64,000 bases of DNA from Pseudomonas graminis (GTDB taxonomy: Bacteria; Pseudomonadota; Gammaproteobacteria; Pseudomonadales; Pseudomonadaceae): assembly GCF_900111735.1 (NCBI RefSeq), contig NZ_FOHW01000003.1, positions 191,983-255,982 on the forward strand. The letters run 5' to 3'. A model generated the notes under the pieces. The model was not told the DNA's origin. It searched no databases and was given only the letters and a program-made list of their open reading frames with translations. Shown here one piece after another: positions 46,189-54,829 of the stretch. The translations under genes were made by a program, and so were the position numbers. Positions within the stretch are counted from its first letter, which is position 1; every line of letters starts with the position of its first letter.

Positions 46189-46971
46189 ATGGCCACGCTG
46201 AAAATCGCCACGTTCAACATCAACGGCATCCGCGCACGTTTGCCCATTCTGTTGCAGTGGCTGGAAAAGGAAGCGCCCGACATCGTCTGCCTGCAGGAAC
46301 TGAAGGCCGCCGACACGGCCTTCCCCGCCGATGACATCCGCAATGCCGGCTACGGGGTGATCTGGCAGGGCGAGCCCTCGTGGAACGGCGTGGCGATTCT
46401 GTCCCGGGACAGTGAGCCGCTGGAGATTCGCCGGGGTCTGCCGGGCAACGAAAAGGACAGCCACAGCCGCTATCTGGAGGCGGCCGTTCAGGGCGTGATC
46501 GTCGGCTGCCTGTACCTGCCCAACGGCAACCCACAGCCGGGGCCGAAGTTCGAGTACAAGCTGGACTGGTTCGAGCATTTCATCAAACACGCCGACTCGC
46601 TGTTCAAGAGCGAGCATCCGGTGGTGCTGGCCGGGGACTACAACGTCATCCCCACCGATGACGACATCTACAACACCCGCTCATGGCTGAAGGATGCCTT
46701 GCTGCAACCGGAAAGCCGCGCGTGCTTTGAGCGCCTGCTGGACCAGGGCTGGACCGACGCCTTGCGCGCGAAATTCCCGGACGAGCGCATTTACACGTTC
46801 TGGGATTATTTCCGCAATCACTGGAAGACCAACTCCGGCCTGCGCATTGACCACTTGCTGTTGAGCAAAGACCTGGCGCACAAGCTGAAAAACGCGGGGG
46901 TGGATCGCTGGGTCAGGGACCTTCCCCACGCCAGTGATCATGCACCGACATGGATTGAGTTAAAGGTTTGA
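46189..46971 (+). CDS. xthA: Exodeoxyribonuclease III
   Basis: A 260-residue AP endonuclease/3' exonuclease of base-excision repair. Active-site motifs: FNINGIRA (Asn), PDIVCLQELKA (Glu), LAGDYNVIPTDDD (Asp, Asn), RIDHLLLSKDL and ASDHAPTWIEL (Asp-His). It is closer to the ExoA branch used in Pseudomonas than to E. coli XthA; either name applies. It follows the AbrB gene by about 107 bp on the same strand and ends before a shared terminator. Confidence 0.95.
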   Translation: MATLKIATFNINGIRARLPILLQWLEKEAPDIVCLQELKAADTAFPADDIRNAGYGVIWQGEPSWNGVAILSRDSEPLEIRRGLPGNEKDSHSRYLEAAVQGVIVGCLYLPNGNPQPGPKFEYKLDWFEHFIKHADSLFKSEHPVVLAGDYNVIPTDDDIYNTRSWLKDALLQPESRACFERLLDQGWTDALRAKFPDERIYTFWDYFRNHWKTNSGLRIDHLLLSKDLAHKLKNAGVDRWVRDLPHASDHAPTWIELKV

Positions 46972-47089
46972 TGGAACAGTCTTCACGCTGCCACACGGTG
47001 GGCTGATTCGGATGTCGGCCGGTTCGATGAATCTGTGGAACGACAGCGCCGGTAAAAATTGGATAGCCGCAAGCGTCCCGCGGCAGCCC

Positions 47090-47122
47090 AAAAAAAAACC
47101 CACCAAAGGGTGGGCTTTTTTT
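47090..47122. terminator. Bidirectional terminator between xthA and the aldehyde dehydrogenase gene
   Basis: A stem CCCACC (47099-47104) with GGTGGG (47109-47114), flanked by nine A and about seven T residues that extend the pairing with one bulged C. Confidence 0.85.
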
Positions 47123-47140
47123 CAACGTTACCGCATGCCG

Positions 47141-48574
47141 TTAAACGTTAAATACCGTAACCAACTTGGTATTCAGGTACGCCTCGATCGCTTCGGTGCC
47201 GCCTTCGGACCCGTAGCCGGAGTCCTTGATGCCGCCAAACGGCACTTCAACCAGACCGATGCCCTGATGGTTGATCGACAGCATGCCGGCTTCGATGCGG
47301 GTGCTGAGGATGTGGGTGGTTTTCATCGATGAGGTGAACGCGTAGGACGCCAGGCCGAACGGCACCCGGTTGGACTCCTTCACCGCATCTTCCACCGTGT
47401 CGAACGGCACCAGCAGCGCCACCGGGCCGAACGGTTCTTCGTTCATGATGCGCATCTCAGTGGTCAGACCGCTGATGACGGTGGGCTGGAAGAAGTAGCC
47501 TGGCCCTTCGATGGCGTTACCGCCGACGTGGACCTTGGCGCCCTTGTCGCTGGCGTCCTTGATCAACGCGCTCAACGCCGGAATGCGTCGCTCGTTGGCC
47601 AACGGGCCCATGGTCACGCCCTGCTCCAGCCCGTTGCCGACTTTCAGCTCGTGGGTGTGGCCGACGAACTTCTCGACGAATGCATCGAACACACCACGCT
47701 GGACCAGAATGCGCGTCGGTGACACGCAGACCTGCCCGGCGTTGCGGAACTTGGTGCCGGCCAGCGTGCGTGCGGCCAGGTCGATATCCGCGTCGTCGAA
47801 TACCAGCGCCGGGGCATGGCCGCCGAGTTCCATGGTCGCGCGCTTCATGTGCTGCCCGGCCAGCGCGGCGAGCTGTTTACCGACCGGGGTCGAGCCGGTG
47901 AAGGTGACTTTCTTGATGGTCGGGTGCGCGATCAGGTAGCTGGAGATCTGCGCCGGGTCGCCAAAAACGAGGCCGATGACGCCCGCCGGAACGCCGGCAT
48001 CGACGAAGGCACGCACCAGTTCGGCTGGCGACGCCGGGGTCTCTTCCGGGGCCTTGACGATGATTGAGCAGCCGGCCGCGAGCGCCGAGGACAGCTTGCG
48101 CACCACTTGGTTGATCGGGAAGTTCCACGGCGTGAAGGCCGCCACCGGACCGACCGGTTCCTTGATGACTTTCTGTTCGACCGAGACGTTGCGCGATGGC
48201 ACGAGGCGGCCATAGGCACGGCGGCCTTCTTCGGCCAGCCAGTCGATGATGTCGGCAGCGGACAGGGTTTCCATGCGCGCTTCGGCCAGGGGTTTGCCCT
48301 GCTCGCGGGTCATGATGTTGGCAATGTGATCGACGCGGTCGCGCAGCAGGTTGGCGGCTTTCTGCATGATTTTGTAGCGGTCGTAGGCCGGGGTGCTGCG
48401 CCAGGTTTCGAAGCCGCGCTCGGCCGCTGCCAGCGCCTGGTCCAGGTCGGTGATGTCGGCGTGGGCCACGGTGCCGAGGGTTTCGCCATTGGCCGGGTTG
48501 ATGACGTTGAGGGTGCGGCCGTCTGCGCTGGCACGCCATTGACCGTCGATGAGCAGTTGAACGTCTGGGTACAT
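47141..48574 (-). CDS. gabD: NAD(P)-dependent succinate-semialdehyde dehydrogenase type
   Basis: A 477-residue aldehyde dehydrogenase. The cofactor loop is [12 protein letters not shown]; the general base glutamate lies in [16 protein letters not shown] and the catalytic cysteine in [14 protein letters not shown]. The N-terminus ([20 protein letters not shown]) and overall pattern fit the GabD/succinate-semialdehyde group, though alpha-ketoglutaric semialdehyde dehydrogenases of the oxidative pentose pathway look alike, and the arabinose genes in this window make that alternative worth keeping. No gabT is next to it. Confidence 0.85.
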   Translation of the reverse strand: MYPDVQLLIDGQWRASADGRTLNVINPANGETLGTVAHADITDLDQALAAAERGFETWRSTPAYDRYKIMQKAANLLRDRVDHIANIMTREQGKPLAEARMETLSAADIIDWLAEEGRRAYGRLVPSRNVSVEQKVIKEPVGPVAAFTPWNFPINQVVRKLSSALAAGCSIIVKAPEETPASPAELVRAFVDAGVPAGVIGLVFGDPAQISSYLIAHPTIKKVTFTGSTPVGKQLAALAGQHMKRATMELGGHAPALVFDDADIDLAARTLAGTKFRNAGQVCVSPTRILVQRGVFDAFVEKFVGHTHELKVGNGLEQGVTMGPLANERRIPALSALIKDASDKGAKVHVGGNAIEGPGYFFQPTVISGLTTEMRIMNEEPFGPVALLVPFDTVEDAVKESNRVPFGLASYAFTSSMKTTHILSTRIEAGMLSINHQGIGLVEVPFGGIKDSGYGSEGGTEAIEAYLNTKLVTVFNV

Positions 48575-48733
48575 GGGGAACTCCGGATGCGCCTCGCGGG
48601 GAGGCGGAGGGAAGAAAGGCGCGCCGGCCCCTCAGGGATGCGCGCGGCTCGCGATCGGGTCGGATCGGTTGCGGACATCCAGAGAGATAGGGGCGGCCAG
48701 GGTGATTTTCAATGGGGCTGAGGACGATCAAGG

Positions 48734-49030
48734 GCGTCTGCCTGGGGGCAGACTGTTTCGCCTTCGGCGACTTACTTTTGAAAAGCACCAAAAGTAAGCA
48801 AAAGTGCCTGCTCCTGGTTTGGCCCTTCCTTCGTCAGGGTTCCTTCACTCCGGTCTCGCTCCGTGGGCCCGCGCCGAACGGACATCCATGTCCTGACGGC
48901 GCTCTCGCCGCATCCATGCGGCTCGGCCCACTCCACGAGACCTTCGTTCAGCCTGCACCCAAGTCGCGATTGGCGGTGACTGAGCTTTCTGCGCACGAAG
49001 ATCAAAAGCAGATCAGAAGCCAAGCAAAAG
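48734..49030. repeat. Structured dispersed repeat, copy B
   Basis: A 297-bp partner of 40720-41013 in the same orientation. Helices shared with copy A but with different bases: CTTACTTTT/AAAAGTAAG (48771-48779, 48790-48798) and GGTCTCG/CGAGACC (48852-48858, 48936-48942). GTGGGCC/GGCCCAC (48863-48869, 48925-48931), GGACAT/ATGTCC and GCCGCAT/ATGCGGC are unchanged. The element lies 160 bp upstream of the aldehyde dehydrogenase start codon, on the other side of which is the ArsR gene. Confidence 0.8.
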
Positions 49031-49235
49031 CTTCCCGGCTGAAGCCGGTCCCACTGACGGCATGCGGTGCTGTTAGTGGGACCGGCTTTAGCCGGGAAGG
49101 GGCCGGTTTGGTTACCCCAGATGTTGATTGTTCCCACGCTCCGCGCAGTAACACGGACCCGGGTGCTTTGTTGATTGTTCCCACGCTCCGCATGGTAACA
49201 GCGCCCCGGACGCTCCGCGTCCTTCAGACCACGCG
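49031..49235. repeat. REP pair and TCC-loop hairpins after copy B
   Basis: REP units at 49031-49054 (direct) and about 49075-49099 (inverted) are followed by two copies of ATTGTTCCCACGCTCCGC (near 49128 and 49172) and the hairpin GGACGC tcc GCGTCC (near 49207-49223), the same order as after copy A. Confidence 0.8.
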
Positions 49236-49242
49236 GAGCGCG

Positions 49243-49542
49243 CTAGATCTGCATCAACTGCCGGGCGTAGGCGTGCAGCACATCGCGCTGGATCATGAAG
49301 CTGGCGTATTTGCCTTCGCGCAGGGTGGCAATCAGGCCAGCGCGTTCGAGCTCTTTGGTGTGGTGGGAAACGGTGGCGGCGCTGACCGGATGGACCTTCA
49401 GCACCTCGGCGCATGGCAGCGCCTTTTCGCTTTCGCCGATCTGAACCAGAATCCGGAAGCGGCGGCTGTCCGCCAGCGCCCGGGCTATCAATGCGATTTG
49501 TGACTCACTCAACGGAAACTGCTGTGCCGTGCTCATGATCAT
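49243..49542 (-). CDS. ArsR/SmtB-family transcriptional regulator
   Basis: A 99-residue winged-helix repressor (ADSRRFRILVQIGESEKALP, recognition helix HPVSAATVSHHTKELERAGL). Only one cysteine (ALPCAEVL) is seen, so the classical two-cysteine metal site is missing and a metal effector is doubtful. The ATG at 49540-49542 follows GAGG at seven bases; a second ATG two codons later is possible. The target is unknown; no metal-resistance gene is adjacent. Confidence 0.88.
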   Translation of the reverse strand: MIMSTAQQFPLSESQIALIARALADSRRFRILVQIGESEKALPCAEVLKVHPVSAATVSHHTKELERAGLIATLREGKYASFMIQRDVLHAYARQLMQI

Positions 49543-49761
49543 CGTGAAGCCTCAGTAAAAACCTCCTTGTCCAGAGATACTGCAGAACCAACTCGACAGG
49601 CTAATGACGGTCACTGCGTGTGGCGGCCATCACTATGGAGGCTCTTCGCAGAGGATGGTTCAGCGCCGGCAGAATTTGCCTGCGAACCACCCGAGGCTGC
49701 CCGCTGACCTGAGTGGTGTTTTCTGGCATCCTGCGCGCACTTTTTCCCATGACCGACTGCC

Positions 49762-51165
49762 ATGCCAGCACCCACTGACCTGATTTACGGGCTCGATGAC
49801 CGGCCCCATTTCACCGCCGCGATCTTCGCGGCGTTGCAGCACGTGCTGGCCAGTTTCGTCGGCATCATCACCCCTACCCTTATCGTCGGCAGCGTGCTGG
49901 GGCTCGACAGCGAAGTGCCGTACCTGATCAGCATGGCGCTGTTCGTCTCCGGACTGGGCACCTTCGTTCAGGCCAAACGCTTCGGCCCGATCGGCTCGGG
50001 CCTGCTGTGTCTGCAGGGCACCAGTTTCTCGTTTCTCAGCGTGATTCTGAGCGCCGGCTTTCTGGTCAAGAGTCGCGGCGGCGGCACGGACGAAATTCTC
50101 TCGACGATCTTCGGCGTGTGCTTCTGCGCAGCGTTCGTCGAGGTCGTCCTCAGCCAGTTCATCGGCAGATTGCGCAAGCTGATCACCCCGGTGGTTACCG
50201 GCACGATCATTACCCTGATGGGCCTGTCGCTGTTGAAAGTGGCGATGACCGACATGGCCGGCGGCTTCGGCGCCAGCGACCTGGGTTCGGCTGCGAACAT
50301 GGGCCTGGCAGGGCTAGTGCTGATCACCATTGTGGTACTCAACCGGTTCAACATCCCGTTACTGCGCCTGAGTGCGATCATCATCGCCTTGGCCCTGGGC
50401 TTCGCCGTCGCCTGGTTCATGGGGCGGGTGGATTTCGCGCAGATGCCCCAAGTGCCAATGATGAGCCTGCCGGTGCCCTTCAAATACGGCTTTTCCTTCG
50501 ATCTGCTGGCATTCATCCCGATCGCGGTGATCTTTCTCGTGTCGCCGCTGGAGGCCGCCGGGGACCTTACCGCCAACTCGATGATCTCCCAGCAGCCGGT
50601 AAGCGGGCCGGTGTACATCCGCCGGATCAAGTCGGGGCTGCTGGCCGATGGGCTGAACTCGGCACTGGCCGCGACGTTCAACAGCCTGCCCATGGTGACG
50701 TTCGCGCAGAACAACGGGGTCATTCAGCTGACCGGTGTGGCCAGCCGCTACGTAGCGTTTTTCATCGCCGGGATTCTGGTCCTGCTGGGCCTGTTCCCGA
50801 TCATCGGCGCCGTGCTGCAACTGATGCCCAAGCCAGTGCTGGGCGGCGCGACGCTGATCATGTTCGGCACCGTCGCGGTGGCCGGCATCAAGATCCTCTC
50901 GGAGGCCGGCCTGCATCGCCGCAACATGCTGATCGTGGCGATTTCCCTGGGCATGGGCCTGGGCGTCGCGGCCGTTCCGGAGGTCCTGCGCGAGCTGCCC
51001 AAGGCGCTGCACAACATTTTCGAATCGCCCATCACCGTCGGCGCGTTCTGCGCGATCATCCTCAATATCTTCCTGCCGGAGGAATATCAGGAGCCCGAGC
51101 TCACCGAATTCGACCCGGAAGCCGCGACGTTGAAGGTGCTGCAAGACCCGCCCCTCCAGCCCTGA
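49762..51165 (+). CDS. NCS2-family xanthine/uracil permease
   Basis: A 467-residue inner-membrane protein with about fourteen helices. The signature QHVLASFVGIITPTLIVGS near the start (Q and H of the NAT family) and SPLEAAGDLTANSMISQQPV with the NAT motif region (SLPMVTFAQNNGVIQLTGVAS) identify a nucleobase:cation symporter 2. Uric acid, xanthine and uracil are the usual substrates; the specific one cannot be read with certainty. It appears to be a single-gene unit. Confidence 0.92.
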   Translation: MPAPTDLIYGLDDRPHFTAAIFAALQHVLASFVGIITPTLIVGSVLGLDSEVPYLISMALFVSGLGTFVQAKRFGPIGSGLLCLQGTSFSFLSVILSAGFLVKSRGGGTDEILSTIFGVCFCAAFVEVVLSQFIGRLRKLITPVVTGTIITLMGLSLLKVAMTDMAGGFGASDLGSAANMGLAGLVLITIVVLNRFNIPLLRLSAIIIALALGFAVAWFMGRVDFAQMPQVPMMSLPVPFKYGFSFDLLAFIPIAVIFLVSPLEAAGDLTANSMISQQPVSGPVYIRRIKSGLLADGLNSALAATFNSLPMVTFAQNNGVIQLTGVASRYVAFFIAGILVLLGLFPIIGAVLQLMPKPVLGGATLIMFGTVAVAGIKILSEAGLHRRNMLIVAISLGMGLGVAAVPEVLRELPKALHNIFESPITVGAFCAIILNIFLPEEYQEPELTEFDPEAATLKVLQDPPLQP

Positions 51166-51262
51166 AGCAGAACCTCTTCGGGCGCGCGAGGTCGCACACT
51201 TGAATCGTCAGGACGTTTGAAGGGGCGTGTTGCGCCCCAGCCGCCTGCCACGGGAGTCACCG

Positions 51263-51745
51263 ATGCCGCTACGCCTGCTCCGCACCCTCCTCGCCGGCCT
51301 GACCATGGTGCTCGCACTGAGTGCCTGCGCGCTGTTTCCCAACCGCGATCCGCTGAACATCAACGTGGTCGGCATCGATCCTCTGCCCGGTCAGGATCTG
51401 GAAATCCGCTTTGCCGTGAAGCTGCGCTTGCAGAATCCCAACGACACTGACATCCAGTACGACGGCGTGGCCCTGAATCTGGACGTCAACGGCCGCTTGC
51501 TGGCGTCCGGCGTGAGCGATCAAAAAGGCACGATCGGCCGTTTCTCCGAGGGCGTACTGACGGTGCCGGTCACCGTTTCTGCCTTTGCCGCCCTGCGCCA
51601 AGCGGTGGGCCTCGCTGATCAGCAGCGGCTGGACAACCTGCCCTATGAGCTGCACGGCAAGCTGGCCGGCGGACTGTTTGGCACCATGCGCTTTGAGGAC
51701 AGCGGCACACTGAGCCTGCCGAAACCGGCTAACGGCAGCTGGTAA
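51263..51745 (+). CDS. LEA type 2 (WHy-domain) lipoprotein
   Basis: A 160-residue lipoprotein: signal peptide with lipobox LSACA (Cys22), then a WHy/LEA-2 domain (LEIRFAVKLRLQNPNDTDIQ, GVALNLDVNGRLLASGVS, LDNLPYELHGKLAGG). These small beta domains are associated with desiccation and stress protection; exact role unknown. The ATG at 51263 follows CGGGAG, so the longer frame from 51227 is rejected. Confidence 0.85.
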   Translation: MPLRLLRTLLAGLTMVLALSACALFPNRDPLNINVVGIDPLPGQDLEIRFAVKLRLQNPNDTDIQYDGVALNLDVNGRLLASGVSDQKGTIGRFSEGVLTVPVTVSAFAALRQAVGLADQQRLDNLPYELHGKLAGGLFGTMRFEDSGTLSLPKPANGSW

Positions 51746-51777
51746 TGGCGCGCTGAATGACCTTCTTTGCGCGGTTG

Positions 51778-51880
51778 GTGGGAACGGCCTTAGCCGGGAA
51801 AGCGTGAGGCGCCACACCGCAAACATGGGCAAAAATGAAGTCGCCACGGCGGGCCTCTTCCCGGCTAAAGCCGGTCCCAC
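51778..51880. repeat. Inverted REP pair
   Basis: An inverted unit (51778-51800, core GGCCTTAGCCGGGAA, slightly diverged) faces a direct unit (51857-51880, core CCCGGCTAAAGCCGG) in the space between convergent genes. Confidence 0.85.
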
Positions 51881-51900
51881 AATGGGTGGGATTGACTGCC

Positions 51901-52158
51901 TCAGCCCCGCGCAGCCGCCACCAGACGATTGACTTCGGCGCGGACCATGTTGGCGTACTCCGGCGGCGACATGGCGTCGAGTTCGCCGCGCACCCACTCC
52001 GACCATTTGCCCTTGCGCTTGGCCCGTTCGCCCATCAGCCGGGCGGCGTCAGCCTTGGCCTTGCCCAGATTGCTCTGCCACAGATCGAACAGGCGAGACT
52101 TTTCGTCCTCGATGGCAGCGCGTTCCGGAAGGGTTTTATTGGCCAGGTTGTAGCTCAT
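51901..52158 (-). CDS. Conserved small protein, unknown function
   Basis: An 85-residue charged, mostly helical protein (MSYNLANKTLPERAAIEDEK, ... GKWSEWVRGELDAMSPPEYANMVR). I do not recognise a named family. There is no signal peptide or membrane segment. The ATG at 52156-52158 is preferred to the open frame from 52191. It is divergent from the DUF883 gene. Confidence 0.65.
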   Translation of the reverse strand: MSYNLANKTLPERAAIEDEKSRLFDLWQSNLGKAKADAARLMGERAKRKGKWSEWVRGELDAMSPPEYANMVRAEVNRLVAAARG

Positions 52159-52359
52159 GATATGTACCTCGATGTGCAAAACGAAACGCATAAACGGAGC
52201 CGGTGACTGGCTCGAAAAGCGTCAGCATCTTACACCTGCCGACGATGAATCCCGACCCCATTCGTTGTACTTTTTGGCCGCCGGCGCAATTGGGCTGCAA
52301 CTTTTCAGGCGCTCAAAACTCCATTGCACACTGCCATAACCACTGAAAGGAAATTAGCC

Positions 52360-52680
52360 ATGGCTCGTAAAACTGCTGCCCAAAACGCCGCTGTAGAACA
52401 GATCAAGGATCAAGCGTTCAGCGAACTGGCCGCCCTCATCGAAGAGTCCGACAAGCTGCTCAAGGACAGCGCCTCACTGGTAGGCGAAGAAGCCGACACC
52501 ATGCGTGCTCAACTGAGCCAGAAGCTCAAGCAGGCGCTGGAATCCGTGGGCAGCGTGCGCGAACGCGCCAAGCCAGCCGTTGATGCCACCGAAAACTACA
52601 TCGGCGGCCACCCATGGCAGACCGTAGCGGTCTCTGCGGGCTTCGGTCTAGTGGTAGGTTTGTTGCTGGGCCGTCGTTGA
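52360..52680 (+). CDS. DUF883 (ElaB/YqjD-type) membrane-anchored protein
   Basis: A 106-residue protein with a long amphipathic helical N-terminal region (NAAVEQIKDQAFSELAALIE onward) and a single C-terminal membrane helix in TVAVSAGFGLVVGLLLGRR, including a glycine-rich GxxxGxxxG pattern. This is the ElaB/YqjD family; members anchor ribosomes or act at the membrane in stationary phase. GAAAGG lies before the ATG at 52360. No operon partner is evident. Confidence 0.88.
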   Translation: MARKTAAQNAAVEQIKDQAFSELAALIEESDKLLKDSASLVGEEADTMRAQLSQKLKQALESVGSVRERAKPAVDATENYIGGHPWQTVAVSAGFGLVVGLLLGRR

Positions 52681-52767
52681 TTAAACGTTTGACGCCGTAG
52701 CAAGATTGGATTTGGCCGGGAGATTTCGCGCGTTAGACCCTGACATTGTGAGTGGTTGCGCTGGCCT

Positions 52768-52791
52768 CTTCCCGGCTGAAGCCGGTCCTAC
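52768..52791 (+). repeat. Single REP unit
   Basis: One unit with core CCCGGCTGAAGCCGG, between the convergent DUF883 and SPOR-like genes. Confidence 0.85.
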
Positions 52792-52832
52792 TTGAACGGT
52801 GGAACCGCCTTCAGCGCGGATCACCTTGGAAA

Positions 52833-53189
52833 TTATTGTGACCGCGGCGCGATCACTTCCAACTGCGACAAGCGATGCCCCTTGACCATCGCGGCGTCGA
52901 TCTCCGTTTTGGCTTTCTCGGCGTCTGCCCGGGATTCGAACGGCCCGATCATCACCACTTCCCTGCCATCGACCTTCACCACGTAAGACGGGTAATGGTG
53001 CTCGACCAGCCAATAGGTCATGTCGCTCAGCGCTTCTTTCAAATGGACACGAATGGTCCATTTCTGCGAAGCGGGCGTCGGCGCTTCTGCGGTCGAATCA
53101 GTGCTCGGAACCTGGGCGGGCGTTGCGGGCTTGCCGCCATCACAACCCGCCAGCATCAACACCGCCACCATCATTGCCATCTTGCGCAC
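52833..53189 (-). CDS. SPOR-like domain lipoprotein
   Basis: A 118-residue lipoprotein: signal with lipobox MLAGC, a short Ala/Pro/Thr linker (KPATPAQVPSTDSTAEAPTP) and a C-terminal SPOR-type fold (KWTIRVHLKEALSDMTYWLV, then MIGPFESRADAEKAKTEIDA), the latter typical of peptidoglycan-binding SPOR domains. The GTG at 53187-53189 is preferred since AGGAG lies eight bases ahead. It could bind denuded peptidoglycan near the outer membrane. Confidence 0.8.
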   Translation of the reverse strand: MRKMAMMVAVLMLAGCDGGKPATPAQVPSTDSTAEAPTPASQKWTIRVHLKEALSDMTYWLVEHHYPSYVVKVDGREVVMIGPFESRADAEKAKTEIDAAMVKGHRLSQLEVIAPRSQ

Positions 53190-53516
53190 GTCTGTCGCTC
53201 CTCGTTTGAAGTGGCGGGAGTCTACCACCGCAGGCGAGTGCGAGTTGAGCGTCCAGCCGGTACACTGCTCGGCGACAGCCATGAACGCGTTTTCACCCCT
53301 CGCCAGTGACAGAGCCCCTCGAAGATTGCTGCCGGGCCTGAAAAATAACCGAACGCGATGATGGCACTGTGGTCAATCTCTCAAGTCTTTTCGCAGGCGC
53401 ACCGTCATGACGTTCACTTCAGCCAATGCCGCCCTGCGCTTCACTGACAGGGTATCGCTACCCGCCCGCCACACGGGCGCGCAGTCGAACACACCCGATC
53501 AATCCCGACCACGCCC
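53190..53516. other. Intergenic region upstream of the pqi operon
   Basis: The 327 bp between divergent genes show no repeat or gene I can support. They should hold the promoters of both the SPOR-like lipoprotein gene and pqiA; no clear box was recognised. Confidence 0.45.
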
Positions 53517-54215
53517 ATGAATTCCGCGACGCCCACGCCGATGACTGACATTCCTCACCGCCAGGCTCATGCAAGCGAGCAGCCGCCAGCGGTCGCCGAA
53601 ACGCAGAGCCGCGCTGATCAATGGATCATCTGCGAGCATTGCGACTCGGTCTATGAGTCCATCCCTCTGAATAAAGGCGAAGCTGCCTACTGCCTGCGCT
53701 GCGCCGCGATCCTCCGTCGCAACCATCGGCTCACCGTCGAACAGTTGCTCGCCCTGAGTATCGCGGCTTGCATCTTGTTCATTTTCGCCAACGTGTTCCC
53801 GGTCATCAGCATCAGCATGCAGGGCCTGCACAACGAGGTGACGCTGTGGGGGTCGGTTCAAGCGCTGGCCCAGGGTCAGATCACGCTGATCGCCCTGGTC
53901 GCAGGGCTGGCCATCATTCTTGCGCCGGCGCTCCAGATTGCCCTGCTGTTCTGGGTGCTGGCCCACGCCCATCGCGGCCAGATCGCCCCCGGTTTCAAAA
54001 TGTGCATGCGCACCCTCGAACACCTGCGCCCCTGGAGCATGCTGGAGGTGTGCCTGCTGGGCATTCTGGTGGCGATCGTCAAGCTGGCAGGCATGCTGGA
54101 CGTACACCCGGGCGCAGGCCTGTGGGCCATGGCAATGCTGATGGTGCTGATCCTGTTGATCGCCGGCAAAGACATCCGCCGCCTGTGGGACGAACTGGGA
54201 GTCAGACCCGAATGA
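53517..54215 (+). CDS. pqiA: Paraquat-inducible protein A, first subunit
   Basis: A 232-residue inner-membrane protein of the PqiA/LetA type. A cytoplasmic zinc-ribbon (ICEHCDSVYE with YCLRCAAIL) is followed by four membrane helices in GSVQALAQGQITLIALVAGL and neighbours. In E. coli PqiA has two such modules in one chain and feeds lipids to the PqiB tunnel; here the modules are on separate genes. The start is uncertain: neither ATG 53517 nor 53541 has a good ribosome-binding site. Its stop overlaps the next start. Confidence 0.9.
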   Translation: MNSATPTPMTDIPHRQAHASEQPPAVAETQSRADQWIICEHCDSVYESIPLNKGEAAYCLRCAAILRRNHRLTVEQLLALSIAACILFIFANVFPVISISMQGLHNEVTLWGSVQALAQGQITLIALVAGLAIILAPALQIALLFWVLAHAHRGQIAPGFKMCMRTLEHLRPWSMLEVCLLGILVAIVKLAGMLDVHPGAGLWAMAMLMVLILLIAGKDIRRLWDELGVRPE

Positions 54216-54829
54216 ACGGCATTCCGTACGCCCGCGAGTACAAAGTCACCCTGTGCCACGTCTGCAGTTACGTCTGCCCGGAAGACGCCCATGAATGCCC
54301 GCGCTGCGATTCGCCCGTGCATCGGCGCAAGCCCAACAGTCTGACGCGCACCTGGGCCTTTCTGATCGCCGGGCTGATCTTCTACATTCCAGCCAACCTG
54401 TTGCCGGTGATGTACACGACGATGCTCGGCAGCAGCAGCGAGAACACCATCATGAGCGGAGTGATCGAGTTTGCCGAAGGCGGCTCGTGGGACATCGCCA
54501 TTCTGATTTTCATCGCCAGCGTGGTTGTGCCCTGCATAAAGTTTCTGGTGCTGGGCCTGATGCTGGTGACATGCCAGCGCCGCAGCACCTGGGCGATGCG
54601 CGAACGTTCGCGGCTGTTTCGCTTCATCGAATTGATCGGCTACTGGTCCATGCTCGATGTGCTGGTGGTCGCGCTGGTCGCAGCGCTGGTGCAGTTTCGC
54701 GGGCTCAGCACCATCGAGCCGCGCCTTGGCATTCTGTTTTTTGGTTTGGTGGTGGTGATGACCATGCTTGCCGCCATGACGTTCGATCCCCGGCTAATCT
54801 GGGACGCAGAGGTTGAAGATGTCCGATAA
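54212..54829 (+). CDS. pqiA: Paraquat-inducible protein A, second subunit
   Basis: A 205-residue second PqiA-type module: zinc-ribbon (LCHVCSYVCPEDAHECPRCD) and four membrane helices, with SLTRTWAFLIAGLIFYIPAN and IELIGYWSMLDVLVVALVAA the recognisable family segments. The start overlaps the previous stop (ATGA), and its 3' end overlaps the pqiB start by 11 bases, so the three genes are coupled in translation. Together with its partner it equals one enterobacterial PqiA. Confidence 0.92.
   Translation: MNGIPYAREYKVTLCHVCSYVCPEDAHECPRCDSPVHRRKPNSLTRTWAFLIAGLIFYIPANLLPVMYTTMLGSSSENTIMSGVIEFAEGGSWDIAILIFIASVVVPCIKFLVLGLMLVTCQRRSTWAMRERSRLFRFIELIGYWSMLDVLVVALVAALVQFRGLSTIEPRLGILFFGLVVVMTMLAAMTFDPRLIWDAEVEDVR

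Noticed and set aside
48712..49503. A 263-codon frame across the repeat module upstream of the aldehyde dehydrogenase
   Set aside because: It crosses the structured repeat and REP units, with similar peptide pieces appearing at 41 kb only because the DNA repeat is shared.
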